A DNA stretch of 64,000 nt. Source: QHCE01 sp041743105. GTDB lineage: Bacteria > Actinomycetota > Actinomycetes > Mycobacteriales > QHCE01. Numbering within the stretch: the first letter of the stretch is position 1; every line of letters begins with the position of its first letter. Position numbers and translations under genes: made by a program. Location of the stretch: positions 1 to 64,000 of the forward strand of contig JBGTNI010000072.1 of NCBI GenBank assembly GCA_041743105.1, in the 5' to 3' direction. Below, in pieces: positions 35,438 to 44,079 of this stretch. The notes beneath the pieces are model-generated. The model was not told the origin of the DNA and ran no database searches. It was given only the letters and a program-made list of their open reading frames with translations.

Positions 35438-35771
35438 GAACACGCGCATCGACGCTGACCGCCGTGGCGCCATTAGCCCGTGCCATGGGCATAGGTGTCA
35501 CTGTGGCCAGGACGGTGTGGTTAAGGGCAGCCTGCTGCAGGGCGGCATGGTCGAGTTGGTAGCTGGCTTCGCGCAGCACATCCGACAACGAAATACCCAA
35601 CGCATCGCATATCGACGCCAGTAACTCAGAAGACGCCTCTTTTTGGCCCCGCTCAATCTCCGATAGGTAGCCCAAGCTGACGGAGGACGCAGCGGAGATC
35701 TCCCGTAGCGTGCGCCGCTGAGCTCGCCGCGCCAAACGCAACGCTTCGCCCAGTACTTCACGCAGCAGCAT
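35427..35771 (-). CDS. clgR: Transcriptional regulator ClgR
   Basis: This 114-residue XRE-type activator controls Clp protease and related stress genes in actinobacteria. The HTH is RTLREISAASSVSLGYLSEIERGQKEASSELLASICDALG, broken here only by reading as one helix-turn-helix and recognition helix (about residues 18-60). It starts at ATG 35771, inside the last bases of pgsA, matching the conserved pgsA-clgR order. The C-terminal tail is Ala-rich and ends VHAA, which resembles a degradation signal for ClpP; ClgR is known to be degraded in this way. Confidence 0.92.
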   Translation of the reverse strand: MLLREVLGEALRLARRAQRRTLREISAASSVSLGYLSEIERGQKEASSELLASICDALGISLSDVLREASYQLDHAALQQAALNHTVLATVTPMPMARANGATAVSVDARVHAA

Positions 35772-36429
35772 CCTCACGCTCCCTCCCGTTGCTCTCCACC
35801 GTACCCCTACCACCGTGGCGCAGTACCCACCCCTGTCGCAGATAATCCAGACCTGTGAGCACTGTGACCCCGACCGTGACCGCCATCAGCGGCGGGCCGA
35901 CCTCGCTTAGGGCACCTAACCCAGCCCCGATGCCAATGCTCTCATCGAGCCAGGTGGCCATAGCCTGCCATGGCCACAAATACCACATGATCGCAAGCAT
36001 CTGCAGCGCGGTTTTGAGCTTGCCGCCCCAGCTGGCGGCAATGATGCCGCGCCGAATCACCCAGAACCGCAGCAACGTCACGCCCAGTTCGCGGGCCAGG
36101 ATGATCACGACGACCGGCCACGACAACAGATGCAGCAGGCACAGGCCCACGAGTGCTGTCCCTGTGAGCGCCTTGTCGGCTATCGGGTCGGCAACCTTAC
36201 CGAAAGATGTGACGCTGCGTCGTGACCGCGCCAACGCACCGTCGTAATAGTCTGTTGCCATTCCCATCGCGAACAGGAGCGCGGCGGCAATGAGCCACCC
36301 GGCTGTCGAACCCTCCGACAACCAGAGCAACACCGCAAGGCCCGGTACGAAGACTAGGCGGAGCACGGTTAAGGAGTTAGGTAGGTTCCACGGCGACGGC
36401 TCTGTCGTCTCGCAACGATGCCGTCTCAC
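35758..36429 (-). CDS. pgsA: CDP-diacylglycerol--glycerol-3-phosphate 3-phosphatidyltransferase
   Basis: This 223-residue membrane enzyme (EC 2.7.8.5) makes phosphatidylglycerophosphate. The CDP-alcohol motif is complete: DYYDGALAR, then G eight residues later and D-x3-D (FGKVADPIADKA). Several TM helices surround it. The GTG start overlaps the TGA of rimO (GTGA), and the end overlaps clgR, so rimO, pgsA and clgR form one operon. The C-terminus is hydrophilic and slightly longer than usual. Confidence 0.94.
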   Translation of the reverse strand: MRRHRCETTEPSPWNLPNSLTVLRLVFVPGLAVLLWLSEGSTAGWLIAAALLFAMGMATDYYDGALARSRRSVTSFGKVADPIADKALTGTALVGLCLLHLLSWPVVVIILARELGVTLLRFWVIRRGIIAASWGGKLKTALQMLAIMWYLWPWQAMATWLDESIGIGAGLGALSEVGPPLMAVTVGVTVLTGLDYLRQGWVLRHGGRGTVESNGREREDAAA

Positions 36430-37877
36430 AACACGGTCGTCTCATATCGCGCTATCAAGTCCACGCCGTAGCTGTCGACCACTCGGCCCCGAACCACGGC
36501 CCCAGGGGCAAGATCCGGAGCCTGATCGAGCATCGTCGCGCCGTCGACTTCTGGAGCCTGGTGGCCCGCACGCCCCTGGACCGGTTCATCCTCGTCGGAG
36601 CGTTCGACGAGCACTTCCACGACTTCGCCGATCCGCTCCTGTGCTCGCCGTGCGGTCAGTTCCTCAGCGAGGCTGCTGATCTGGTCGTAGCGACGGCTGA
36701 TCTCGTCGGTGGGCAATTTGTCGTCGAACTCGGCCGCTTGGGTACCGTCCTCGTCGGAATAGGCGAAAACTCCGACCGCGTCCAGCCGCGCATCGGTGAG
36801 AAATCTTTCGAGCTCGGCGACGTCGTCGGCGGTCTCCCCGGGGAATCCGACGATGAAGTTGGAGCGAACACCAGCCGCGGGAGCTAATTCACGAATGGAG
36901 GCCAGTAGGCCCAGAAACGCCTCGGTACCGCCGAAGCGACGCATGCGACGCAGCACCGAGATGCTGGCATGCTGAAATGACAGATCGAAGTACGGTGCGA
37001 TCCCCGGTGTTGTCGCGATGGTCTCGATCAGCGACGGTCGCATCTCGGCCGGTTGCAGGTAGGACACCCTTGAGCGCAGCACACCCGGCGTCGTGGCCAG
37101 CCGGGTCAGTAGCTGTTCCAGCAGGCGGGGGTCGCCTAGGTCCTTGCCGTAGGATGTGGAGTTCTCGCTGACCAGCACCAGCTCGCGAACGTTGCGTTCG
37201 GCGAGCCACGCCGCTTCGGTGAGCACGTCGATAGCCGGCCGGGACACGAACGCTCCCCGAAACGACGGAATCGCACAGAACGTACATCGACGGTCGCAAC
37301 CGCTCGCGAGTTTGAGCGGCGCCACTGGGCCACCGTCGAGGCGGCGGCGCAGCACCCGGGGCCCGGACGCTGGGGCAACACCGGCGGGCAACTCGGCGTG
37401 CCGCCAATCACCCGCCGGAGCGGACCCGTGACCGGGCACCACGACGTCAGAACCCGGCCGGGCGGTGGGGCTCAGTGGCAGCAACTTTCGCCGATCGCCC
37501 GGAGTATGTGCCGCATGGACCTCACCGGCAAGCACCGACGTCAAACGCTGCGAGATGTCGGTGTAGTCATCGAAGCTGAGCACCGCGTCAGCCTCAGGCA
37601 ACGACTCGGCGAGATCTTTGCCGTAGCGCTGCGCAAGGCAACCAACAGCGACCACTTTCGCACCGGACTCCGACGCCGCCAGCAACGTATCGATCGACTC
37701 TTGCTTGGCCTGCTCCACGAAACCGCAGGTGTTCACCACCACCACGTCGGCGCCATCGGTGTCGTCGGTCAGCTGCCACCGCCCGGCGTCCAGCCGACCC
37801 GCGAGTTCTTCGGAATCGACCTCGTTGCGGGCGCACCCTAACGTGAGCAGCGCGACGCGCGGCGAGGTCGTGGGCAC
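36426..37877 (-). CDS. rimO: Ribosomal protein S12 methylthiotransferase RimO
   Basis: This 483-residue radical-SAM enzyme (EC 2.8.4.4) adds a methylthio group to an Asp of S12. The UPF0004 domain shows LLTLGCARNEVDSEEL, NTCGFVEQAKQES and VGCLAQRYG. The radical-SAM domain shows GCDRRCTFCAIPSFRG and NFIVGFPGET. A TRAM domain is at the end. GTG 37877 lies 2 bases after the rpsA stop and gives the usual N-terminus. The longer frame from 38114 overlaps rpsA and is rejected. An inserted Pro/Gly-rich loop lies around residues 125-175. Confidence 0.95.
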   Translation of the reverse strand: MPTTSPRVALLTLGCARNEVDSEELAGRLDAGRWQLTDDTDGADVVVVNTCGFVEQAKQESIDTLLAASESGAKVVAVGCLAQRYGKDLAESLPEADAVLSFDDYTDISQRLTSVLAGEVHAAHTPGDRRKLLPLSPTARPGSDVVVPGHGSAPAGDWRHAELPAGVAPASGPRVLRRRLDGGPVAPLKLASGCDRRCTFCAIPSFRGAFVSRPAIDVLTEAAWLAERNVRELVLVSENSTSYGKDLGDPRLLEQLLTRLATTPGVLRSRVSYLQPAEMRPSLIETIATTPGIAPYFDLSFQHASISVLRRMRRFGGTEAFLGLLASIRELAPAAGVRSNFIVGFPGETADDVAELERFLTDARLDAVGVFAYSDEDGTQAAEFDDKLPTDEISRRYDQISSLAEELTARRAQERIGEVVEVLVERSDEDEPVQGRAGHQAPEVDGATMLDQAPDLAPGAVVRGRVVDSYGVDLIARYETTVL

Positions 37878-37879
37878 GG

Positions 37880-39418
37880 CTACTCGCGGCCGCCGGCAAG
37901 CTTTTCGCGTAGCGCGGCCAAAGCCTCGTCGCTGGCGAGAGTGCCGGAGCTTTCCTTCTCCGCTCCCCGCGGTACAGCACTTTCCGTGGAGGAGTAGGAG
38001 CTTGCGTCGGCAGGTTCGGCCGTCGCGGCTTCGGCGTCGGCGACCTTGGCGTGCTCGATCTGTTTCTTGTGCGCCTCGTAGCGCTCCTGTGCCAGAGCGT
38101 ACTGCCGCTCCCACTCTTCGCGCTGCGTGTCGTAACCCTCTTGCCAGTCCCCAGTCTCCGTATCGAAGCCCTCGGGATAGACGTAGTTGCCTTTCTCGTC
38201 GTACTTGGCGTCCATGCCGTAGGCCGAGGGGTCGAAGTGCACCTCGTCGGAGTCTCCGCCCTCGTTGGCCTGTTTCAGCGAGAGGGAGATCCGGCGACGC
38301 TCCAAGTCGATGTCGATGACCTTGACGATGACCTCGTCGCCGACCTGAACGACCTGCTCCGGGATCTCCACGTGTCGACCCGCGAGTTCGGAGATGTGCA
38401 CCAATCCTTCGATGCCCTCGCCCACGCGCACGAACACACCGAAGGGAACCAGCTTGGTGACCTTACCTGGAACGATGTGCCCAATCTGGTGCACCCGGGC
38501 GAACTGCCGCCACGGGTCTTCTTGCGTGGCTTTGAACGACAGCGAGACACGCTCGCGGTCCAGATCCACGTCGAGCACCTCGACCTCGACCTCTTGACCA
38601 ACCTCGACGACCTCGCTGGGGTGATCGATGTGCTTCCACGACAGCTCGGAGACGTGCACCAGGCCGTCGACTCCGCCCAGGTCCACGAAGGCACCGAAGT
38701 TCACGATGCTGGAGACGACACCCTTGCGAACCTGACCCTTGGCCAGCTGGTTCAGGAACTCGCTGCGCACCTCCGACTGAGTCTGTTCCAGCCACTGGCG
38801 GCGCGACAACACAACGTTGTTGCGATTCTTGTCCAGCTCGATGATTTTAGCTTCGAGCTCGCGGCCCACGTAAGGCTGCAGGTCACGCACGCGGCGCATC
38901 TCGACCAGCGACGCCGGCAGGAAGCCACGCAGACCGATGTCGAGGATCAGGCCACCCTTGACGACCTCGATAACCGAGCCGACGACGACGCCGTCTTCTT
39001 CCTTGAGTTTCTCGATGGTGCCCCAGGCCCGCTCGTACTGCGCCCGCTTCTTGGACAGGATCAGCCGACCCTCTTTGTCCTCTTTCTGTAGCACCAGAGC
39101 TTCGACCTCATCGCCGACGGCGACAACATCGGCGGGGTCGACGTCGTGCTTGATGGAAAGCTCACGAGAAGGGATGACGCCTTCGGTCTTGTAGCCGATG
39201 TCGAGCAGAACTTCGTCCCGGTCCACTTTGACAATGGTGCCCTCGACGATATCGCCGTCATTGAAGTATTTGATGGTCTTATCGATCGCGGCGAGAAAGT
39301 CCTCGGCCGAACCGATGTCATTGATCGCTACGACCTTGGGGGTCGTGGTAGCGGCTGTTGAGACGGCGGCGTCTGATGCGGTGCCAGGGCGGACCGAGGC
39401 GTCGGTAGTGCTCGTCAT
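37880..39418 (-). CDS. rpsA: 30S ribosomal protein S1
   Basis: This 512-residue protein helps mRNA bind the 30S subunit. Four S1/OB domains follow each other: GTIVKVDRDEVLLDIGYKTE, then GSVIEVVKGGLILDIGLRGF, then GVVSSIVNFGAFVDLGGVDG, then GKVTKLVPFGVFVRVGEGIE. The C-terminal tail is charged and Ala/Ser-rich, as in other actinobacteria. ATG 39418 opens MTSTTDASVRPGT. rimO follows after 2 bases, an arrangement suggesting shared transcription of a ribosomal protein and a ribosome-modifying enzyme. Confidence 0.96.
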   Translation of the reverse strand: MTSTTDASVRPGTASDAAVSTAATTTPKVVAINDIGSAEDFLAAIDKTIKYFNDGDIVEGTIVKVDRDEVLLDIGYKTEGVIPSRELSIKHDVDPADVVAVGDEVEALVLQKEDKEGRLILSKKRAQYERAWGTIEKLKEEDGVVVGSVIEVVKGGLILDIGLRGFLPASLVEMRRVRDLQPYVGRELEAKIIELDKNRNNVVLSRRQWLEQTQSEVRSEFLNQLAKGQVRKGVVSSIVNFGAFVDLGGVDGLVHVSELSWKHIDHPSEVVEVGQEVEVEVLDVDLDRERVSLSFKATQEDPWRQFARVHQIGHIVPGKVTKLVPFGVFVRVGEGIEGLVHISELAGRHVEIPEQVVQVGDEVIVKVIDIDLERRRISLSLKQANEGGDSDEVHFDPSAYGMDAKYDEKGNYVYPEGFDTETGDWQEGYDTQREEWERQYALAQERYEAHKKQIEHAKVADAEAATAEPADASSYSSTESAVPRGAEKESSGTLASDEALAALREKLAGGRE

Positions 39419-39816
39419 ATGGAAATTGCTCCGAGTGGGGACAGGAAGTTGTCGGGTGAGATCGCGTCGCGGATCTCGCCGCACGGCCGAGGTTAAGAGC
39501 GCCCGGCGATAGGTGCTGTTCTGGGGCTACGAACGACCTATCGCCGCAAACTCAGGGAAGATTCCGGCTGCTGCCGCGCCAAGTAATGTCGCACTTGACA
39601 CGATCGAAAATCGATGACGAATGCGGGCCTACTCCTTGCCGAGGCACGGCAACCCGCAACGCGATATCTAGCTTACCGTGCGGCAACGCCGCTGGTCCAT
39701 CCGGCAAGGGGGATACGGACCGGGCTGCGTCGGCTCACCGGCAGAGCGGACCCGTTTGTCACACGCGCCTGCTCAACCAGGCTGGGTTAGCTATCCGCGT
39801 GACAGGTGGGGGTGAC
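39419..39816. other. rpsA upstream region without a gene
   Basis: This 400-base stretch upstream of rpsA contains the hairpin at 39504-39546 and presumably the rpsA promoter. No further coding sequence, tRNA or known riboswitch is seen. A plus-strand open frame at 39586-40227 is a shadow of the SDR gene. Confidence 0.5.
39504..39546. repeat. Inverted repeat CGGCGATAGGT/ACCTATCGCCG upstream of rpsA
   Basis: This is a perfect 11-bp stem with a 21-base loop, about 90 bases before the rpsA start. The GCGATAGGTGCT half recurs with a matching arm at 56990-57025. It could be a structured leader, where S1 is known to control its own mRNA, or a dispersed repeat. Confidence 0.6.
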
Positions 39817-40671
39817 TCATCGCCGCCCAAAACGTCTATTCCCTGTCCTTCGCGGCGCTGCGGACGGAGAGTTTCTCCAAGGGCGACTCCCCGTCGCGGA
39901 ACCGCTAGATTGTGTGCGTCCGCCCTGCAAGGAATCGGGAAGCTCCAGAAGTGGGACCGGCTGAACGCGTTCTCCCTGCACTACCGACCAGCATTGACCG
40001 GGTTGACCACGGGTCAGGGTGGTCATGAACGCATCGACGACGCTCTCGACAGGCAGCACGCCGAAGCCTTGGTCGATCAGCTTGTCGCGGATGCCCGCTA
40101 TCATCTCGGTGTCGGCGAAACTGGGGCACAAACCTTTGACGTGCACGCCCTTATCTGCCCAACGAGCGCCCAGCGCACGTACCAGCCCGACGACGGCGTG
40201 CTTAGTCGCTGCGTACGCCGGGTCTGAGGGGACCGGGTACAGACCCGCGACGCTGGCCGTGGCGATGATCTCACCACGGCCGCTGGCACGCAACGCGGGG
40301 TATGCGGCATTTGCCCCGTACACCACGCCATCGAGGTTGATGGCCCTTGTGCGCGCCCACGCGTCAGGGTCGAAGTTCTCACCCATTCTGTTGCCCATGG
40401 CGACCCCAGCGTTGAGCGCGACTATATGCAAGCCTCCGTAATTGTCCACGGCCGTCTGCACGGCTGCTTGGTTGTCCGGGAATTTGCTTACATCGCAATG
40501 GACAAAAAGCCCACCGATTCGCCGTGCTACCGCCTCCCCCTTCTCCTCGTTGACGTCGGCAATCACCACCTTGGCGCCTCGTTTTGCGAGATCGACTGCA
40601 ATGCCCTCGCCGAGCCCTTGGGCGCCGCCGGTGACAAGAGCTACAGAACCCCTGATGCGCGCAGCTTCCAT
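39817..40671 (-). CDS. SDR family oxidoreductase
   Basis: This 284-residue NAD(P)-dependent dehydrogenase is of the classical short-chain type. It shows the cofactor motif TGGAQGLGEGI, the ADVNEEKG acidic residue favouring NAD, ALNAGVAMG (NAG motif), and the catalytic Ser in ATASVAGLYP and YAATK (Tyr/Lys). The substrate is unknown. Homologues end near residue 250. The last 30 residues are basic and Ser/Arg-rich, so a late frameshift may have replaced the native stop. The ATG at 40671 lies at the usual distance from the motif. Confidence 0.87.
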   Translation of the reverse strand: MEAARIRGSVALVTGGAQGLGEGIAVDLAKRGAKVVIADVNEEKGEAVARRIGGLFVHCDVSKFPDNQAAVQTAVDNYGGLHIVALNAGVAMGNRMGENFDPDAWARTRAINLDGVVYGANAAYPALRASGRGEIIATASVAGLYPVPSDPAYAATKHAVVGLVRALGARWADKGVHVKGLCPSFADTEMIAGIRDKLIDQGFGVLPVESVVDAFMTTLTRGQPGQCWSVVQGERVQPVPLLELPDSLQGGRTQSSGSATGSRPWRNSPSAAPRRTGNRRFGRR

Positions 40672-40766
40672 CAGATGTCGTCCCTTGATAGGTCCCTGTC
40701 TGACTACCTAAATGATCCTCCTGAGCCGCATCAGTGTCGCATCGCGCCTAACCTCCGCCAAGACGT

Positions 40767-40868
40767 CTACGCTCCGGAGCCAACTTTTGTCACACCGATG
40801 AAAAAGCCGAAAGCGACGATCGCAGCGGCAGCGATCAGGATCCAGCGCAGTAGACGGTTGAATATCAT
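40767..40868 (-). CDS. 33-residue single-TM membrane peptide
   Basis: An ATG at 40868 opens a short frame: a basic start (MIFNRLLRW), a hydrophobic helix (ILIAAAAIVAFGFFIGV) and a short polar end. Such one-helix proteins occur widely in actinobacteria. The ribosome binding site is weak, so support is mostly the clear N-in TM pattern and the codon choice. It lies in the 305-base gap between the M1 peptidase and SDR genes, on the same strand. Confidence 0.45.
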   Translation of the reverse strand: MIFNRLLRWILIAAAAIVAFGFFIGVTKVGSGA

Positions 40869-40975
40869 CGGCTCGTTTCACGGTCGGAATGAGGCTTCGA
40901 TCCTGTCAGATGAATGTTCCCGCTGGTGCCACCGACTACTCCCGACAAGCCGGCGGACTGGAATTCTTCTCGAGC

Positions 40976-42388
40976 TCACCACTTCGTCGGCTTGCCTGGG
41001 GCGTAGAGCCAGGCGGCGAAGAAGTCGTCCAACTGCTGGTGGGAGATCTGCTCGGAGAGGGCCTTGAAGTCCGCCGTAGACACATTGCCATAGCGGTTCC
41101 GCGCCGCCCACGACCGGAGCAGAGTGAAGAACGGCTCGTCGCCGATCTTCATCCGCAGCGCGTGCAGGGTCATCGCGCCCCGGAAGTAGACCGAGGTGCC
41201 GAACATGTTCTCGGCACCCGGGTCGCCCGGGGGAAAGTCCCAGACAGCCCCGTCGGCTGGCGTCCGATATTCCGAGTCGAACTTCTCCCGCGCGGTCACA
41301 CCGCCGTCGTGCTCGCTCCACAGCCATTCGGCATACGTCGCGAAGCCCTCGTTGAGCCAGATGTCTGCCCACGTCTTAGGGGTCACGCTGTCGCCAAACC
41401 ACTGGTGCGCCATCTCATGCACGACTATCGACTCTTCGGGAGCGCTCCCGTAGACCGGCTTGGTCTGCGTCTCCAGGGCATAGCCGAGGTCGGGCAGATT
41501 GTCGACGATGGCACCGGCGTTCTCGAATGGGTAGCGGCCGAAGACAGCCTGCTGGTAGGCGAGGATCTCCGGCAGCCGGTCGAGAACGGGTGCCGCCTTG
41601 GCGCTCTGCCGCGGATCGACGGCAACGTAGAGCGGGATGCCGTCCGGGGTGTACGACTCGGTCACCTCGAATTCGCCAATCGTGATGGTCACAAGGTACG
41701 ACGCCATCGGGCGCTTCTCGTCCCACACGAATGTCCGCTGGCCATCGGCAGTGGACTGGTCGCTGAGCAGCCCATTGCCGACCGCTGTCAGTCCATCGGG
41801 CACAGTCATGGAGACCGTATAGGTTGCCTTGTCGCTCGGGTGATCGTTAGCGGGAAACCAGGTCGGGGCACCGTGCGGTTGATTGGCCACGATGACTCCG
41901 TCGTCGGTGCGGATCCAGCCGATCCGTTCGAGCGGGCCACCCAGCGTCTCCGGTACACCGCCGTACTCGATCTCGACAGTGAAGGAGCGGTGCGCCGACA
42001 GCTCCTTCGCCGGTGTGATCACCAGCTCCTGCCCCGAGTGCGTCGCGGCCGCCGCCTCACCGTCCACCCGCGCCGAGCTCACCTGGAGCACACGCAGGTC
42101 CAGATTGAAGCTGCTTAGCGGCTGGATCGCCGTAGCGGTGATGGTCGCGGTGCCGCCTAGTCGACCGGATGCGCGATCCCAGGTCAGGTCGAGGTTGTAG
42201 TGCTTGACGTCATAGCCGCCATTGCCGGCGGACGGGAAGTAGGAATCGCCGACGCCGGCGGCGCCCGGCGTCCCATCACCGGGTAGCGCCGCGACCGGGG
42301 AGACCGTCAGCAACGTGGCCAGAATCGCCGCGGCGACCGTCGCCTTCCGGCTTCCCCTGAACCATTCGTACGCGCGAAGAACGCTCAT
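40976..42388 (-). CDS. Secreted M1 family metallopeptidase
   Basis: This 470-residue zinc aminopeptidase-like enzyme is exported through a signal peptide (about residues 15-35, KATVAAAILATLLTVSPVAA). The N-terminal beta domain begins at YDVKHYNLDLTWD. The catalytic domain carries the zinc motif HEMAHQWFGD and the third ligand in LNEGFATYAEWL, 18 residues on. The GxMEN exopeptidase motif is replaced by a variant near LGYALETQTK. It lacks the long ERAP-like C-terminal domain, as usual for this secreted actinobacterial group. Its substrates are extracellular peptides. Confidence 0.92.
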   Translation of the reverse strand: MSVLRAYEWFRGSRKATVAAAILATLLTVSPVAALPGDGTPGAAGVGDSYFPSAGNGGYDVKHYNLDLTWDRASGRLGGTATITATAIQPLSSFNLDLRVLQVSSARVDGEAAAATHSGQELVITPAKELSAHRSFTVEIEYGGVPETLGGPLERIGWIRTDDGVIVANQPHGAPTWFPANDHPSDKATYTVSMTVPDGLTAVGNGLLSDQSTADGQRTFVWDEKRPMASYLVTITIGEFEVTESYTPDGIPLYVAVDPRQSAKAAPVLDRLPEILAYQQAVFGRYPFENAGAIVDNLPDLGYALETQTKPVYGSAPEESIVVHEMAHQWFGDSVTPKTWADIWLNEGFATYAEWLWSEHDGGVTAREKFDSEYRTPADGAVWDFPPGDPGAENMFGTSVYFRGAMTLHALRMKIGDEPFFTLLRSWAARNRYGNVSTADFKALSEQISHQQLDDFFAAWLYAPGKPTKW

Positions 42389-42642
42389 GCCGCGGTGCTC
42401 TTCGTGGGCACCTCAAGCAGGACCACAGGTGCGGAGCGCAGGACGCCGCCAGGATGCTCGATCATGCGCGCACACGATACTTCACCGCCAGATCACGGCG
42501 CCGAGCCGATCGACTGGAACTGCCCTAAGCGACGTTGTGCGGCTGCTTGGCTGGCATAATCGCCTCATTATTGCCTGCTGCCTTGCACGACGCGGCGAAA
42601 AAATCCCCCCAACGAGCGCGGTGGCATGGAATGCTGTGCGGC

Positions 42643-43167
42643 ATGACTACATCTCCAGACACCTCACCGTCAGACCCGCCTTCCAGTCAGCCCGATGCGG
42701 CTACCACCGTCGTCGACACGGCCGCTTCCGCGGTCACCATCGCCGGCTACTCCGACTACACCGACGCCCAGAAAGCCGTCGACTACCTCTCCGACGAGGG
42801 CTTCCCGGTCCAGCACACCGCAATCGTCGGCTCCGACCTGCACTTGATAGAGCGGGTGACCGGCCGCGTCACGGTGCTACGCGCCGCGTTCACCGGTGGC
42901 GTCGCCGGCATCTGGTTCGGTCTGCTACTCGGCCTGATCTTGGCGATCGCCAATGAGGGTGAGACGGCCGTGTTGGGTGTGGCGATTCTGGTCGGCGCGA
43001 TCGGTGGAGCGTTGTACTACTCGATCACCCACGCGCTCACCCGTGGCACGCGTGACTTCGCGTCCCGCAGTGAGATCGTGGCCCGCAAGTACGACATCAC
43101 CGTCGCTGCCGGCTATGCCGAGCGCGCCAAGGCCACCCTGGCCAAGCTCGACACATCCAAGCACTGA
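42643..43167 (+). CDS. General stress protein 17M-like membrane protein
   Basis: This 174-residue protein has a Pro/Ser/Thr-rich N-terminus and a YflT/GSP17M-like domain (VTIAGYSDYTDAQKAVDYLSDEGFP). Two TM helices follow (FTGGVAGIWFGLLLGLIL and VLGVAILVGAIGGALYY), then a polar C-terminus. This is the common actinobacterial layout. The role is unknown beyond association with stress. ATG 42643 is preferred over the upstream in-frame starts at 42535-42640 because homologues begin with this low-complexity segment. Confidence 0.85.
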   Translation: MTTSPDTSPSDPPSSQPDAATTVVDTAASAVTIAGYSDYTDAQKAVDYLSDEGFPVQHTAIVGSDLHLIERVTGRVTVLRAAFTGGVAGIWFGLLLGLILAIANEGETAVLGVAILVGAIGGALYYSITHALTRGTRDFASRSEIVARKYDITVAAGYAERAKATLAKLDTSKH

Positions 43168-43218
43168 TCTATTCGTCGTTAGGTGAGGCGCGGAGCGTCG
43201 CCCGCGCCTCACCGGCTA

Positions 43219-43250
43219 CCTGGTCACCTGGTCACCTGGTCACCTGGTCC
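43219..43250 (+). repeat. 8-bp tandem repeat (CCTGGTCA x 3 + CCTGGTCC)
   Basis: Four head-to-tail copies of CCTGGTCA lie 52 bases after the GSP17M-like gene; the last copy ends in C. It is a short simple repeat that could vary in length by slippage. No function is seen. Confidence 0.85.
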
Positions 43251-43329
43251 AACCCTGTGGGCTCAAGCCGTGAAAGGGCAGGCCGCACCGATCTGAGGAA
43301 ATACAGCGCTCGTAGCGCATCACGCTGGG

Positions 43330-43344
43330 ATAACATTTTGTTAT
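43330..43344. promoter_or_regulatory. Palindrome at the start codon of the Phd-type antitoxin
   Basis: ATAACA-TTT-TGTTAT is a perfect 6-bp inverted repeat whose right arm runs into the ATG (43343-43345). Phd/YefM antitoxins bind such palindromes to repress their own operon. Position supports an operator, and perhaps a leaderless mRNA. Confidence 0.55.
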
Positions 43345-43627
43345 GACAACGACGGTGGGAATCCGGGAGATTACCCGAACGACCTCGAAGATCATTCATC
43401 GGGCCGCTGCGGGCGAGACAGTCATCATCACCGAACATGACGAGCCCATCGCGATGCTTGTACCACTTCCTCGCACCGGTGACGCCGAAGTAGACCAGCT
43501 CATACGAGACGGCGAGCTCGCTCCGGCCAGTAATCCTGCTGGACTAAAGGCTCTTCTCGCCATTCGACCGGCACCGGCTAGCAATGAGATGGAGAGCACG
43601 GCCACTATCAGCGACGACCGCGGATGA
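43343..43627 (+). CDS. Phd/YefM family antitoxin
   Basis: This 94-residue protein has an N-terminal DNA-binding Phd fold (VGIREITRTTSKIIHRAAAGETVIITEHDEPIAMLVPL) and a flexible C-terminal toxin-binding tail. Its TGA overlaps the ATG of the PIN toxin gene (ATGA), as usual for this TA type. It appears intact. Confidence 0.9.
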   Translation: MTTTVGIREITRTTSKIIHRAAAGETVIITEHDEPIAMLVPLPRTGDAEVDQLIRDGELAPASNPAGLKALLAIRPAPASNEMESTATISDDRG

Positions 43628-44057
43628 TCTACCTGGACAGTTGCGCGATCGGGTTGAGCGCGAAAGTGCCGCGCTCCGTGCTTGGCTTACAGCAAACCCG
43701 CAGCCGTTGGTGACCTCAGCACTCGCCCGAGTTGAAGCGACCCGTGCACTTCGAAGGATAGAGCCGGCCGCCCTCCACCTGCTCCCTCTCGCGCTCGCCA
43801 CTATGCACCACCACCCGATCACCGATCCGTTCTCAGCACGGCCATCGGCTACGAAGATCCTTACCTGTAGCCTCGACGCAATCCATCTCGCTAGCGCTCA
43901 GAGGTTTCAAACATCGCTTCAGTGGTTTCTCACCTATGATCGCCGTCTCATCGCGGCAGCCGGACGCCTCGGAATTTCGGCGGCATCTCCAGGAAGCGGC
44001 GGGAGCGACGCTGGCCGATGCGGGTATTGTCTCTTGATCGGTTCGTTGGTGGGCTGA
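43624..44057 (+). pseudogene. VapC-type PIN-domain toxin, frameshifted near its start
   Basis: VapC toxins are Mg2+-dependent RNases. The normal start MIYLDSCAI is read from ATG 43624, but that frame stops after 29 residues. From about 43652 the family sequence continues in another frame: RVERESAALRAWL, VTSALARVEATRAL, SLDAIHLASAQ and LTYDRRLIAAA. The four acidic active-site positions survive across both frames. About four residues seem lost at the junction. The toxin is therefore probably not made, while its antitoxin gene is intact. A sequencing error is the alternative. Confidence 0.8.
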
Positions 44058-44079
44058 GACGCGGGGTGTCGCCCGCGCC

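Noticed and set aside
38051..39091. 346-residue plus-strand frame opposite rpsA
   Set aside because: It is the reverse-strand shadow of the four S1 domains and resembles no family.
40889..42118. 409-residue open frame on the plus strand opposite the M1 peptidase
   Set aside because: It is the antisense shadow of a gene with complete zinc motifs and a signal peptide.
43219..43250. CCTGGTCA repeats as replication iterons
   Set aside because: Only four 8-bp units in a chromosomal setting, with no replication initiator gene beside them.
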